A stretch of DNA of 64,000 nt from Marivirga harenae (GTDB lineage Bacteria > Bacteroidota > Bacteroidia > Cytophagales > Cyclobacteriaceae). Position numbers and translations under genes: made by a program. Below the pieces are notes generated by a model. It did no database searches. It had not been told where the DNA came from and saw nothing but the letters and a program-made list of their open reading frames with translations. The stretch lies in assembly GCF_030534335.1 (NCBI RefSeq), contig NZ_CP130565.1:3555501-3619500 (forward strand), written 5' to 3'. This document shows, piece after piece, positions 36,814 through 46,459 of this stretch. Position 1 is the stretch's first letter; each line of letters begins with the position of its first letter.

Positions 36814-37090
36814 AATGAAAATATTCCTTTTCCCTAAAAACATACCCATGAAAATTTATTTTCTATTAATACTTTTGGTATTTATATTTTAAATAACCCA
36901 ATTTTTAAGACATAAACAGTGCAAAGCTTTCGATAAGAAAAACACACTAAAACCTATCTTAGAATTTTCACATTATAAAATGATCAACTTGGATCATTTA
37001 TCACATCCCTCCTATTTTAAATTCAAATTTCAACGAAACAAAGATTACCGTTTGATGGTATTTAAGGTTTGTAAAATAAATTTTTAAGCT
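36814..37090. other. Intergenic stretch before the thioredoxin gene
   Basis: AT-rich, with no credible coding frame. It holds an 8-bp inverted repeat with a 6-nt loop at 36978-36999 (AAATGATC / GATCATTT), about 90 bp ahead of the thioredoxin-like gene, which could be a regulatory site. No terminator for the hybrid kinase is obvious. Confidence 0.4.
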
Positions 37091-37420
37091 ATGATAGAAA
37101 AAGTAACTGATATTAATTTAGAGGAGATGTTAAAAAAGCATGACAAGGTGGTCATTAAGTTTTATGCAGACTGGTGTGGGGTATGCAAAGCATTTGCACC
37201 TCAGTTCAGGAAAATGGCCGAAGATGCAAATGATGGTATCAAATTTCTTGAGGTGAATGCTCCCGACAATCCAAAGTCAAGATTATCTGCTGGAGTGTAC
37301 AGCCTACCTTTTTTTGCTACATATGAAAATGGTGAGTTAAAAGAAAAAATTTCCAGTTCAGATCGAAATGCAGTGCAGGCATTAATTAACAACATTCAAT
37401 CGACTCCTGAATTAAACTAA
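37091..37420 (+). CDS. Thioredoxin-family protein with CGVC active site
   Basis: 109 aa, the size of classical thioredoxin, with no signal peptide, so it should be cytoplasmic. The active site is WCGVC in place of the usual WCGPC; the cis-Pro is present in YSLPFFATYENGE. The Val in the dipeptide will shift its redox potential relative to TrxA, so a specialised reductase or electron carrier is more likely than the housekeeping thioredoxin. A strong bidirectional terminator separates it from the convergent amidohydrolase genes. Confidence 0.88.
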   Translation: MIEKVTDINLEEMLKKHDKVVIKFYADWCGVCKAFAPQFRKMAEDANDGIKFLEVNAPDNPKSRLSAGVYSLPFFATYENGELKEKISSSDRNAVQALINNIQSTPELN

Positions 37421-37450
37421 AAGAATTCATTTTCAGCGGGTTATAAATAA

Positions 37451-37474
37451 AAAAACCGGCACAAACCGGTTTTT
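37451..37474. terminator. Bidirectional terminator between thioredoxin and amidohydrolase genes
   Basis: A perfect 9-bp stem (AAAAACCGG / CCGGTTTTT) with a 6-nt loop. T runs follow on both strands, so it can end both convergent transcripts. Confidence 0.8.
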
Positions 37475-37499
37475 CTCTATTCTTATATTACGTCCATCT

Positions 37500-38804
37500 C
37501 TATTCCTGACCGTATTTATCTTTAAATTTTTGGTATAATCGTTGTTGATGAGCTTCCAAAGTAACTCTTCTGCCCTCAACAAAGACGAATTCAGGTTGAT
37601 TGCCATCCATATCTAAAATATCTCCCTTAGAAACTACAATAGAAGCAATTTTACCATCTTCCAAACTGCCTATCTGATCATCGACCCCCATGATTTCTGC
37701 CGGATTCAAAGTCACCATTTTCAAAGCTTCTTCTTTTCCTAAGCCGTATGCAGCTGCAGTTCCTACACTAAATGGCAAATTTCTAACTTGCATGACTTCA
37801 CCCCATTGTCCAATAGCTACTTTTATGCCAGCCTTGTGCAATAAATTTGGTAATTGGTAAGGCATATCCACTGGGTCAACAGTTCTGCTTGGTAATCTAA
37901 GCGTTTCTTCCAAAATTACTGGAATCTCATTTTCTTTTAAGAATTCTTTAACATAAAAAGACTCATCTCCACCTACCAAAACTATTTTCTTCACCCCCAT
38001 TTCCATGGCAAACTGAATAGATTGAATAATTTCTTTAGCTCGATCAGTATGAATATAAAGGCTTTTGGAACCATCAAACAAGCCTTTCATAGCTTCCAAC
38101 TTTAAGTTTTTGGTTTCTGGAGCATCCATTTCATTATAAGATTTTGCATCTTTAAAAAAGGACTTCACTTCCTCATAGTCCTGATTATAGTCTTCATTCT
38201 CTTTCCATTCCGTTTCACCTAACCACCATCTCGGATATCTTAATTTCGAGGGCCAATTTAAGTGTATACCTTCATCGTTACGAAGAACTGCATCTTCCCA
38301 GTTCCAAGCATCCAAATCCATAACTGAGCTACTACCAGAAATTCTCCCACCACGTGGAGTAGTTTGCGCATAAAGAACACCATTAAATCGCGTGGTTGGT
38401 ATGATCTCAGAGTCTGTATTGTATGCAATCAATGCTCTAACATTAGGATTAAAATCTCCTGTTTCATCTTGATCTCTAGTAGCTCTAACGGCCGCAATTT
38501 CCTCCAATCCTATAATAGTATTACTAGCGATCAAGCCTGGATAAACATGCATACCTTCTGCATTTATGACCTGATAACCAGATAAATCCAATCGTACCGT
38601 AGTAGCATCTGCTACATTAGTGATTACTCCATTTTCGAATGTGATGACTGAATTTTCTATTACTTCTCCGTTACCAATGTGCGCATATGCATTCATAATA
38701 GCGATCGGCTCAGTTTGATGTTCTCCTGGTGCAGGTACTTGAGCAATAGCCGCGAAGCTTACTACACTCAGTACAAATACTTTTATATATTTCAATATCT
38801 TCAT
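37500..38804 (-). CDS. Secreted amidohydrolase-like protein lacking the HxH metal motif
   Basis: 434 aa. A signal peptide ends near residue 22 (IAQ). The composite beta-sandwich/TIM-barrel layout of the amidohydrolase superfamily is recognisable: an N-terminal strand region ending in GMHVYPGLIASN, and a C-terminal EEALKMVTLNPAEIMGVDDQIGSLEDGKIASIVV. In active members the first motif reads PGLID-x-H-x-H; here the histidines are replaced (ASNTI), so the usual dinuclear metal site cannot form. It may be a non-catalytic partner of the larger amidohydrolase encoded 6 nt upstream on the same strand. Confidence 0.85.
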   Translation of the reverse strand: MKILKYIKVFVLSVVSFAAIAQVPAPGEHQTEPIAIMNAYAHIGNGEVIENSVITFENGVITNVADATTVRLDLSGYQVINAEGMHVYPGLIASNTIIGLEEIAAVRATRDQDETGDFNPNVRALIAYNTDSEIIPTTRFNGVLYAQTTPRGGRISGSSSVMDLDAWNWEDAVLRNDEGIHLNWPSKLRYPRWWLGETEWKENEDYNQDYEEVKSFFKDAKSYNEMDAPETKNLKLEAMKGLFDGSKSLYIHTDRAKEIIQSIQFAMEMGVKKIVLVGGDESFYVKEFLKENEIPVILEETLRLPSRTVDPVDMPYQLPNLLHKAGIKVAIGQWGEVMQVRNLPFSVGTAAAYGLGKEEALKMVTLNPAEIMGVDDQIGSLEDGKIASIVVSKGDILDMDGNQPEFVFVEGRRVTLEAHQQRLYQKFKDKYGQE

Positions 38805-38810
38805 TTCAGC

Positions 38811-41800
38811 TTATTTTAAAGATGTATAATTTTGAATTTCGGTCTCACAATGGTAAATAATCTGTGACTTTTTCTTAGCTTTTTGAGTAGATTTTCCATT
38901 TGATTTTTCACCCTGCATTTTAGCTACCAACCTTGCTCTTTCTGCTTGAATTGCATTTAATTTTACTTCCTGAGCATCGCGATCGAAAAATACAGCCCCT
39001 TCTATAATCGTTTTTTCAGCTTTTGCATAAATAGATAAAGGTTCATCGCTCCAAAGCACCACATCTGCATCTTTACCAACTTTTATGCTTCCCATTCTAT
39101 CATCTAAATGCAATAATTTAGCAGGATTTAAAGTAACCATTTTCAAAGCTTCCTCAACCGGTACACCACCATATTTCATGGTTTTACCAGCTTCTTGATT
39201 TAATCTTCGTCCCATTTCAGCATCATCGGAATTAATGGCAGTAACCACGCCCTCACCATGCATCAGTGCTGCATTATATGGAATAGCGTCATTTACCTCA
39301 AATTTATAAGCCCACCAATCGGAAAAGGTAGAACCTCCTACGCCATGCTCTTTCATTTTATCTGCTAGTTTGTAGCCTTCCAAAATATGTGTAAAGGTGT
39401 TTATTCTAAATCCATATCGCTCAGCTACATTCATTAGCATGTTAATTTCGGATTGCACATAAGAATGGCAAGAAATGAATCTTTCACTATTCAAGATTTC
39501 TACAAGCGTCTCTAATTCTAAATCTTTTCGTGGCGGTGTGGCATTATTTTTATCGCGTTTTGACAAACTGTTGTAAGCTTTCCACTCCGCTTCATACGCT
39601 CTAGCTCTTGTGAAGGCATCTTCAAAAACTTGCTCTACACCCATTCTCGTTTGTGGGAATCGAACAGTATTTCGATCACCCCAATTCGATTGCTTAACAT
39701 TTTCTCCTAATGCAAACTTGATGAATTTATCGGCCCAAGAAATTTTCATCTCCTCTGGACTATACCCCCACTTTAACTTTATGATGGCAGAACGCCCACC
39801 GATCGGATTAGCTGAACCATGTAACAGTTGAGAAGCTACAACACCTCCTGAAAGTTGACGGTAAATATTGATATCTTCCGAATCAACCACATCCTCAATG
39901 TTTACTTCTGCTGTAACTGCTTCAGAACCTTCATTGACTCCTCTACTAATAGCAATATGTGAATGTTCATCTATAATTCCTGGTGTTAAATGTTTACCTG
40001 TTCCATCAATCTCTCTTGCTCCAGAAGTAGTTAAACCTTTACCAATTTTAGCAATTTTGCCATTTTCCAATAAAACATCAGTATTTTCTAGGACACCATC
40101 AGCTTCATTGGTCCAAACAGTTGCATTTTTAATCAAAATAGTCTCTGATTTAGGTTTGTCGGCATTACCGTGTGCCACGAAAGGATAAACCAAAGGACCT
40201 AGTTCGTCCTTCTCCATTTCTTTTTCCTCATCCATTTTCTCATCCTTGGAATCCTCAATAGAAACCTCATCATTTAAAGTAGCAGTCCATTGTACCCAAC
40301 TTCCATCAGGCATTTTAGCATTTCCGCTTAATCCATCATCATTTAACCATCCAGTCAATCTGATTTTACCTACTTCATCTTTACCCTCGTCTTTAAAAGA
40401 CAGAGTGATCAACTGCTTTGAAATCTCAGATTTCACATCGTAAGTAGTTGAGTCATTCACCACAATTCCAAATTTCTCTTTTCCAGGATCTCCTTTTACT
40501 TCTAGTTGGTACTCATCATTTCCAACAGTTAAAGTGTACTTACCGGCTAATTCAGGTAGGCTATAATCTTGATATTTATAAGGATTTCCTTTAACCCAAT
40601 TTTCATATATTTTTGTTTCCTTTTTTACAGGACTACCATCAGTAATAATAAAGTTGGCATATTTACCTTTTGATAAACTTCCTAACTTATCACCCATTTT
40701 CACAAATTGAGCAGGGTTAAATGTTAAAGCCTTTAAGGCTTGCTCTTCAGCTAAACCAGCTTCTATTGATTGAGAAATCATAGAAGATAGTTTAGACGCA
40801 TCTTTTAGACCATCAGAAGTAATGGAATAATTAATACCTTTATCCGACAGCATTTTCAAGTTATAAGGCGCCATTTCCCAATGTTTCATGTCTTCCAAGC
40901 TAACATTCATCGCGTCAAATGGATCTTCTACATCATAGGCTTCAGGATAATTCACGGGCAGTATTAATTGAGCATTGGTGGATTTAATTTCACCCAATCT
41001 TTGGTATTCGTCCCCATTCCCTTTAATTATATATTGGACACCAAACTCATCACCTAATCTATCCGCTCTGAGGACATACAACTTATCGCCACCAGCATCA
41101 AAGAACTGAGGGTACCTATTGTTTTGATTAAAGGCATTCAATGAAATATCAAGCATTTCGGTTTGGTTTGCATACCACTTAGCATCCAAATACGTTTGCT
41201 TAATCAAGGCTATAGCACCCATCAGTGATGAGGGATTGTCTTGGGTTGAACTTCCTTTATCAAAAGAAAAATGATTAGAAGCAGCTTCTTTCAAGATTAT
41301 TTCGTTTTCAGGGCCATCATGTAAGGCTATAACAGATCCTGTTCCTCTAACCAAGCCATCCTGATTGTGAGTTAAAACAACACCAAAACCGGCCTTACGC
41401 ATCTTTTCAGCATCAGTATCTTTATACTCGAAGGCCTCATGAGCATTGAAATAGGATTTAATGGCATCGTTCGCATTATAGGCTCCCTCCTTTTTAGGTC
41501 CTAACTGGGGTCCTGGACTTCTTCCGTTTTCCGCTTTTGGCATCCCTATATTACTCGAAAGCTCAATAAAAGATGGGTAAATATGCTTCCCCTTCAAGTC
41601 ATGTATTATAGCCCCATTGGGAATAGATACATCTTTTCCAACCCCAATTACTTCACCTTTTTGAATTACCAAACTTGCATTTTCTATTACGGTTTGATAA
41701 TCAAGGTGTACTGTTGCATTAATAAAGGCATGTAAGCCTGGTCTTTCATCCTTAACGCCATTGACCGTATAAGTTTCTTGCGCATTTGCTGAAAAGAACC

Positions 41801-41837
41801 AAAAGCTCAAACACACTAAAAGTATTTTTTTCATCAT
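38811..41837 (-). CDS. Large secreted tandem amidohydrolase
   Basis: 1008 aa from the ATG at 41837, chosen because the signal peptide (MMKKILL...ANAQ) begins there. It holds two amidohydrolase units. The first (about 20-415) has lost the HxH motif (HIYPSFIELSSN). A beta-rich linker (about 425-525) and an acidic stretch (about 527-545) follow. The second unit (about 560-985) keeps metal ligands: HxH at 625/627 (IIDEHSHIA), later His in FISCHSY and TFTHILEG, and Asp in AINSDDAEM. It resembles imidazolonepropionase/prolidase-like enzymes of Bacteroidota, which probably attack cyclic amides or dipeptides in the periplasm. Substrate unknown. Confidence 0.88.
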   Translation of the reverse strand: MMKKILLVCLSFWFFSANAQETYTVNGVKDERPGLHAFINATVHLDYQTVIENASLVIQKGEVIGVGKDVSIPNGAIIHDLKGKHIYPSFIELSSNIGMPKAENGRSPGPQLGPKKEGAYNANDAIKSYFNAHEAFEYKDTDAEKMRKAGFGVVLTHNQDGLVRGTGSVIALHDGPENEIILKEAASNHFSFDKGSSTQDNPSSLMGAIALIKQTYLDAKWYANQTEMLDISLNAFNQNNRYPQFFDAGGDKLYVLRADRLGDEFGVQYIIKGNGDEYQRLGEIKSTNAQLILPVNYPEAYDVEDPFDAMNVSLEDMKHWEMAPYNLKMLSDKGINYSITSDGLKDASKLSSMISQSIEAGLAEEQALKALTFNPAQFVKMGDKLGSLSKGKYANFIITDGSPVKKETKIYENWVKGNPYKYQDYSLPELAGKYTLTVGNDEYQLEVKGDPGKEKFGIVVNDSTTYDVKSEISKQLITLSFKDEGKDEVGKIRLTGWLNDDGLSGNAKMPDGSWVQWTATLNDEVSIEDSKDEKMDEEKEMEKDELGPLVYPFVAHGNADKPKSETILIKNATVWTNEADGVLENTDVLLENGKIAKIGKGLTTSGAREIDGTGKHLTPGIIDEHSHIAISRGVNEGSEAVTAEVNIEDVVDSEDINIYRQLSGGVVASQLLHGSANPIGGRSAIIKLKWGYSPEEMKISWADKFIKFALGENVKQSNWGDRNTVRFPQTRMGVEQVFEDAFTRARAYEAEWKAYNSLSKRDKNNATPPRKDLELETLVEILNSERFISCHSYVQSEINMLMNVAERYGFRINTFTHILEGYKLADKMKEHGVGGSTFSDWWAYKFEVNDAIPYNAALMHGEGVVTAINSDDAEMGRRLNQEAGKTMKYGGVPVEEALKMVTLNPAKLLHLDDRMGSIKVGKDADVVLWSDEPLSIYAKAEKTIIEGAVFFDRDAQEVKLNAIQAERARLVAKMQGEKSNGKSTQKAKKKSQIIYHCETEIQNYTSLK

Positions 41838-42082
41838 TGTTTGTAGTTTTAGATTAAGCAATGAAAATAGTACTTTTTATATAATTAAATAAAATTTATT
41901 GAATCTATTATTTTACTGGTGGTTAAGTAGTATTAATGGAAATAAAATTAAAAAGGTATATTTTATTAAAATCGGTGTAATAAAGCCCGACAATCAATTG
42001 GCTTTAAAATGAAACAGCACTTTGTTTTACCAATATTATATTATAATTTAATGTAGTTAATCCTATAAATTTTTTAAGAATT

Positions 42083-43666
42083 ATGAGGCGATTTTTGAAT
42101 AAGCACTTGATATCCATAGCCATATATACGGTTTCAGCCCTTATTTTATTAAGTGTAAGTCTTTCCTTTTATAATAAAAAAGTAATGAGTGATGCCTTAG
42201 AAACTCAAGAACAAGCTGACATGGTGGTTAGAGTATCTGAAAACACATTACTGAATATACGACAGATGGACATTAGCGCCAGAGGATATGCTCTAATTCG
42301 AGAAGAGGGATTTCTATTTTGGAGTGTAGCTAATGCTAGAAAAGAGAATCGAGAAAACTTTAAAGCCTTAGACAGCCTATTTGCTATACAAGGATATTCC
42401 GATCCCGTCAATTATCCAAAATTAAAAGCTGGTTTTAAAAAGTATGCGGACATGTATGAAGAGATGGTTCAGCATTTAAAAAACGATGACTTAGAAGCGT
42501 ACAAAGCAATATTGAAAGATGATTACGGAAGGACTTTTTGGCCTATTAATGATGCGTTTACATCAAGGTTGTATGAATTTGAGGATGAATTGGTTGCTAA
42601 GGCTCAAGCTCGTTATGAAACAGCAATTTTTCAAAATACAATTGTACAACTTTTGCTGCTTTTAATTGGTTTACCGACATTAATATTCATTACAATTAAG
42701 CTTAGAAGAGATGAAAAAAATAGAACAGGCTTATTAATTAACCTCAGAGAAAACAACAAAAAGTATTTATTTAATGATGGTGACAATCAATTTAGAGGTG
42801 CCGCTAAAATTTTAAACGGCTCAATAGAAAACCTTAAAAAAGCAGCTAACTACGTAAGAAAAGTGGCCTCTGGAGAATTTGATGTGGAGTGGACAGGAAT
42901 GACAGAAGAAAACAAAGATTTAAACCAGAAAAATCTAGCAGGTCAATTAATTGAAATGAAAAAGCAAATGCAATTGGCTGATATAGACAATAAAAAAAGA
43001 ATTTGGTCAACGGAGGGGCTCTCTAAATTGACCGAAATCATAAGAAATAGTGAACAAGATACGAAACAATTGACTTTTGAAGCTACAAAATATTTGACAC
43101 AATATTTGGGAGCTCAACAAGGTAGTCTGTTTATTTTAGTTCAAGATGAAGAAGATACAAAGCAAAAACATTTGGAACTATCTGCAGCCTATGCTTTTGA
43201 CAGACAAAAATTTATAAAGAAGAAACTTGAAATAGGACAAGGATTAGTTGGCCAAACATATCGGGAAAGGGAAACTTTATTACTAACAGAAATTCCGCAA
43301 GACTATACTATCATTAAATCCGGCTTGGGTGACTCTACTCCCACTTGCTTGGCAATCGTCCCTATGATGTACAACGATAATGTACAATCTCTAATAGAGC
43401 TAGCCTCTTTTAGGAAATTCGAAGAACACGAGGTTAAATTTCTGGAAAAAGCCGGTGAATATGTTGCCTCTGCTATTGCCACCACTCAAAATAATGAAAA
43501 GACAAGAATCTTGTTGGAGCAAATGCAACAGCAAGCAGAAGAAATGAGGGCTCAGGAAGAAGAGTTAAGACAAAATATGGAAGAATTAGAAGCTACGCAG
43601 GAAGAGATGAGAAGAAAGGAAAAAATGATGGAGGAGAAAATGCAAAATGCTGATAGTATTAATTAG
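42083..43666 (+). CDS. CHASE3-like/GAF membrane sensor without kinase domain
   Basis: 527 aa. Membrane segments at about 9-29 and 186-205 enclose a four-helix sensor that resembles CHASE3 (NTLLNIRQMDISARGYALIREEGFL, split around 56-78). A HAMP-like region (about 230-290), a GAF domain (about 315-475) and a C-terminal coiled coil (478-523) complete it. The coil, QEEELRQNMEELEATQEEM, is almost identical to the coil in the 773-aa sensor at 17458-19779, but here the protein stops where the other continues into PAS domains. No kinase or cyclase domain exists. The 3' end overlaps the convergent transporter gene by 4 nt. Confidence 0.85.
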   Translation: MRRFLNKHLISIAIYTVSALILLSVSLSFYNKKVMSDALETQEQADMVVRVSENTLLNIRQMDISARGYALIREEGFLFWSVANARKENRENFKALDSLFAIQGYSDPVNYPKLKAGFKKYADMYEEMVQHLKNDDLEAYKAILKDDYGRTFWPINDAFTSRLYEFEDELVAKAQARYETAIFQNTIVQLLLLLIGLPTLIFITIKLRRDEKNRTGLLINLRENNKKYLFNDGDNQFRGAAKILNGSIENLKKAANYVRKVASGEFDVEWTGMTEENKDLNQKNLAGQLIEMKKQMQLADIDNKKRIWSTEGLSKLTEIIRNSEQDTKQLTFEATKYLTQYLGAQQGSLFILVQDEEDTKQKHLELSAAYAFDRQKFIKKKLEIGQGLVGQTYRERETLLLTEIPQDYTIIKSGLGDSTPTCLAIVPMMYNDNVQSLIELASFRKFEEHEVKFLEKAGEYVASAIATTQNNEKTRILLEQMQQQAEEMRAQEEELRQNMEELEATQEEMRRKEKMMEEKMQNADSIN

Positions 43667-44964
43667 AGATTCTTAGAATTTAGCGATGAAGGAATACGGA
43701 CCATTAGTAAAAAGCCAATGCCAACAGCAAAAAACAGGCCTAGCGCAATAGTACTGTTTCGCATACTTCCCGTCCACTGTTCGATAAATCCATAGGAGAA
43801 AGTACCAATCACAACCGCGAGTTTTTCTGTAACATCATAAAAGCTAAAATAAGAAGCTTGATCCCTTGTCTCCTGAGGCATTATTTTGGCATATGTACTT
43901 CTAGAAAGAGATTGAATTCCACCCATGACCAAACCCACCACAAATGCCAAGATATAAAACTGATAATCTGTGTAAACATAATAGGCATATATACAGATGC
44001 CCACCCAAATAGCTAACATGATTAGTAGTGAAGACTTATTACTACGAATTTTAGATAAATATGCAAAAGCATAGGAACCAATAATTGCCAATGCGTTAAT
44101 GATAATGATAGTCAAGATTAATTTATTTCCAGGAAGATTAAGTTCTTTGCTTCCGAAAGAGGCAGCCATATACATGACCGTTTGTACTCCCATGCTATAA
44201 AAGAAAAATGAAGTGAGATAATACTTCAAAATAGGTTGAGACTTAAGCTCATTAAAGACTTTAATAATTTCCCTATAACCACTAGCAATAATTGATTTAG
44301 AATAATCTATCACTACTTTGGGCTCTTTCAAAGTATTAAACGTTATTTGGGCAAAACCCATCCACCACAAACCCACAGTTAAAAAGGAAAACCGAGCAAT
44401 CAAAGCCGTACTATCTAAACCAAACCACTGAGGGTTAGATATACAAATCAAATTAGCAATCAGCAGCAGGATACTACCTACATAGCCCAAAGAAAAACCC
44501 CTAGCACTAACCATATCGTGCTTGTCTGGAGTAGCAATAATAGGTAAAAAGGAATTGTAGAATACTATACTTCCAGTGTACCCGATGCTTGCAAGAACCG
44601 AGCAAATTATAGCCCATTCCACATTTTCCCCGGTAAAAAAGAAAAGACCTATACAAGATAAGGAACCCAAATACGTGAAGAATTTCATATAAGACTTCTT
44701 AGTAGAAGAATAGTCTGCAATACCTGAAAGTAAAGGTGATAAGATGGCTACGACTAGAAAACTAAATGAAATAGCAAAGGAATACAAAGCTGTATTTACA
44801 AATTGAAAACCGAAGAAATCGACCACATCACCGTCAAATGCGTTTTGAGTGGCAGTATTGTAAAAGACAGGAAAAATAGACGACTTAATAACAATGGCAT
44901 AAACTGAATTAGCCCAGTCATACATACACCATGCATTAATTGTCTTTGAATTATTCAATTTCAA
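43663..44964 (-). CDS. UMF1-type major facilitator transporter
   Basis: 433 aa with about twelve membrane segments. The N-terminal signature NAWCMYDWANSVYA matches the UMF1/Atg22-like subfamily of the MFS. These proteins are thought to export small molecules such as amino acids; the substrate of bacterial members is not known. The MFS loop motif is present as GIADYSSTKKSYM. It overlaps the convergent GAF-sensor gene by 4 nt, and no terminator fits between them. Confidence 0.85.
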   Translation of the reverse strand: MKLNNSKTINAWCMYDWANSVYAIVIKSSIFPVFYNTATQNAFDGDVVDFFGFQFVNTALYSFAISFSFLVVAILSPLLSGIADYSSTKKSYMKFFTYLGSLSCIGLFFFTGENVEWAIICSVLASIGYTGSIVFYNSFLPIIATPDKHDMVSARGFSLGYVGSILLLIANLICISNPQWFGLDSTALIARFSFLTVGLWWMGFAQITFNTLKEPKVVIDYSKSIIASGYREIIKVFNELKSQPILKYYLTSFFFYSMGVQTVMYMAASFGSKELNLPGNKLILTIIIINALAIIGSYAFAYLSKIRSNKSSLLIMLAIWVGICIYAYYVYTDYQFYILAFVVGLVMGGIQSLSRSTYAKIMPQETRDQASYFSFYDVTEKLAVVIGTFSYGFIEQWTGSMRNSTIALGLFFAVGIGFLLMVRIPSSLNSKNL

Positions 44965-44997
44965 GATGCATAATTTTAATTACCCAACAGAAGGCAT

Positions 44998-45033
44998 AAA
45001 AAAACCTCATTCCGTTTAAAGAAATGAGGTTTT
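44998..45033 (-). terminator. Terminator of the Exb operon
   Basis: On the minus strand an 11-bp perfect stem (45023-45033 with 45001-45011) with an 11-nt loop is followed by a run of T. It lies about 18 nt past the stop of the last ExbD gene. Confidence 0.75.
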
Positions 45034-45050
45034 GAATAAAATGGTCAATA

Positions 45051-45533
45051 TTACAACAAAGAGTTTTCTTTATCTCTGTTGGTCAATTTTAAAGTATTGT
45101 ACATCAACTTACGTGCATTTGCTTTTCTCAACTGCTGCTGAACATCCGATAAAATACCCATCTTTGCTTCACTATCTACTTTTAATGCAATAGTAATTTT
45201 ATCTCTTTCAGCTTCAGATAATTTATCTTTCTCTTTTGCTACCCAAAGAAGTACATCCCTTGGCTCTATAAACACATCGTTAGCTTGTATTTTAGCTTCT
45301 CCACCAAACTTTTCAGTTTGTTTGGGCTTCCCGATGTATAAATAACTAACCAAAGACTTTCTTTCGATCTTCTTCAATTGTTCAGCTTTAGGTATTTTTT
45401 GTTCCACCTTGATTTCAGTTTCTCTCAATACCGTAGTCACCATGAAAAAGAAGAGGAGCATAAAAATAATATCCGGTAATGCAGCGGTAGGAATATCCTG
45501 ACTTGCACTCGTTTTTTTCTTAAACTTTGACAT
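45051..45533 (-). CDS. exbD: ExbD/TolR-type biopolymer transport protein (second copy)
   Basis: 160 aa. A short basic N-terminus, one membrane segment with the conserved Asp (ALPDIIFMLLFFFMVTT) and a periplasmic domain form the ExbD layout. The Asp takes part in proton flow with ExbB. It is the last gene of the four-gene Exb operon, 3 nt after the first ExbD. The domain carries an inserted region around 55-85 compared with short ExbD proteins. The pair may form hetero-oligomers to energise the TonB receptors in the window. Confidence 0.9.
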   Translation of the reverse strand: MSKFKKKTSASQDIPTAALPDIIFMLLFFFMVTTVLRETEIKVEQKIPKAEQLKKIERKSLVSYLYIGKPKQTEKFGGEAKIQANDVFIEPRDVLLWVAKEKDKLSEAERDKITIALKVDSEAKMGILSDVQQQLRKANARKLMYNTLKLTNRDKENSLL

Positions 45534-45536
45534 AAT

Positions 45537-46112
45537 TTATCCTCCTATGTTAGTTGGTTCCGCAATAGAAATCGCCATTGGAATCTCATCATCTCCCTGA
45601 CCTTTACCCTTATCGTAAAGAGCTTGTTCCTTAGGGTCTTTCAAATTTAACGCTCTGTATTCTTCAGCTGTAATACCTGCTCTATCCGCATAAATTTGAT
45701 AGTAGGCTCCTTGCAACTGATCTAATACATTGATATATATCTCATAACTTGTTCCTCTATCTGTCTTAAAGGAAACAATTGCATCTTGTGGACTTTCCGC
45801 CAATTCCGGATTTTCGTTTGGATTCAAGACATGTTCAATTAACATCTCTTTTATCTGAGTGTAATCATCCAAACGCTCACCTTCTACCAAAAGTCTATCT
45901 GCTGAATTGATAGCAACCTTAAAAAGATTTCTCTCCTTAATTTTAACATCAATTTCTTCAGCATCGTCCTTCTCAGGAGGCAAAGTTAAAGTCAAACCTT
46001 TATCAGATGCAATGGTAGTAGTTACAAGAAAGAATATTAACAATAAGAATGCTATATCGGCCATTGAACCGGCATTCACTTCTGATGTTGCTCTTCCTTT
46101 ACTTCTAGCCAT
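45537..46112 (-). CDS. exbD: ExbD/TolR-type biopolymer transport protein (first copy)
   Basis: 191 aa. The membrane segment SMADIAFLLLIFFLVTTT holds the proton-path Asp. The periplasmic domain is longer than in the second copy and ends in a Gly/Asp-rich tail with KGKGQGDDEIPMAI. The start overlaps the stop of the small membrane-protein gene by one base (TAATG), which implies coupled translation. Two different ExbD copies next to one ExbB are a common arrangement in Bacteroidota. Confidence 0.92.
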   Translation of the reverse strand: MARSKGRATSEVNAGSMADIAFLLLIFFLVTTTIASDKGLTLTLPPEKDDAEEIDVKIKERNLFKVAINSADRLLVEGERLDDYTQIKEMLIEHVLNPNENPELAESPQDAIVSFKTDRGTSYEIYINVLDQLQGAYYQIYADRAGITAEEYRALNLKDPKEQALYDKGKGQGDDEIPMAISIAEPTNIGG

Positions 46113-46435
46113 TATTTTACAATTTTTCTGATTTCAGAATAAATAATAGATATCACCGCAATGCCCATCAATAAGTAAGTAGTGATTAATACGCCACCTA
46201 TTACTCTTGAAGAAGTACTTGTAATATCAAATTTTATATATCTAGCAGTTACTTCATCGCCAGAAACACTCCAGCTGACTAAGTAAATTACACCGATTAT
46301 CACTATACCCAAAGCAGACTTTAAAAGACTCTTTGGATTATCCAGCGCATTAATTAGTGGTAAAACTATTGCTCCTAAAGCAGCAACAATTACCAATAAG
46401 TATGAGCCGTATAACATTATATCAACAATTTCCAT
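46112..46435 (-). CDS. Three-pass membrane protein of the Exb operon
   Basis: 107 aa with three hydrophobic segments (about 7-28, 36-57, 80-102). It lies between ExbB and the two ExbD genes, overlapping the first ExbD by one base and 24 nt behind ExbB. I recognise no catalytic or metal motif. Its position suggests an accessory subunit of the ExbBD motor; this is inferred from context. Confidence 0.75.
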   Translation of the reverse strand: MEIVDIMLYGSYLLVIVAALGAIVLPLINALDNPKSLLKSALGIVIIGVIYLVSWSVSGDEVTARYIKFDITSTSSRVIGGVLITTYLLMGIAVISIIYSEIRKIVK

Positions 46436-46459
46436 TTAGTTAAAGTTTAAAGGTTAAAC

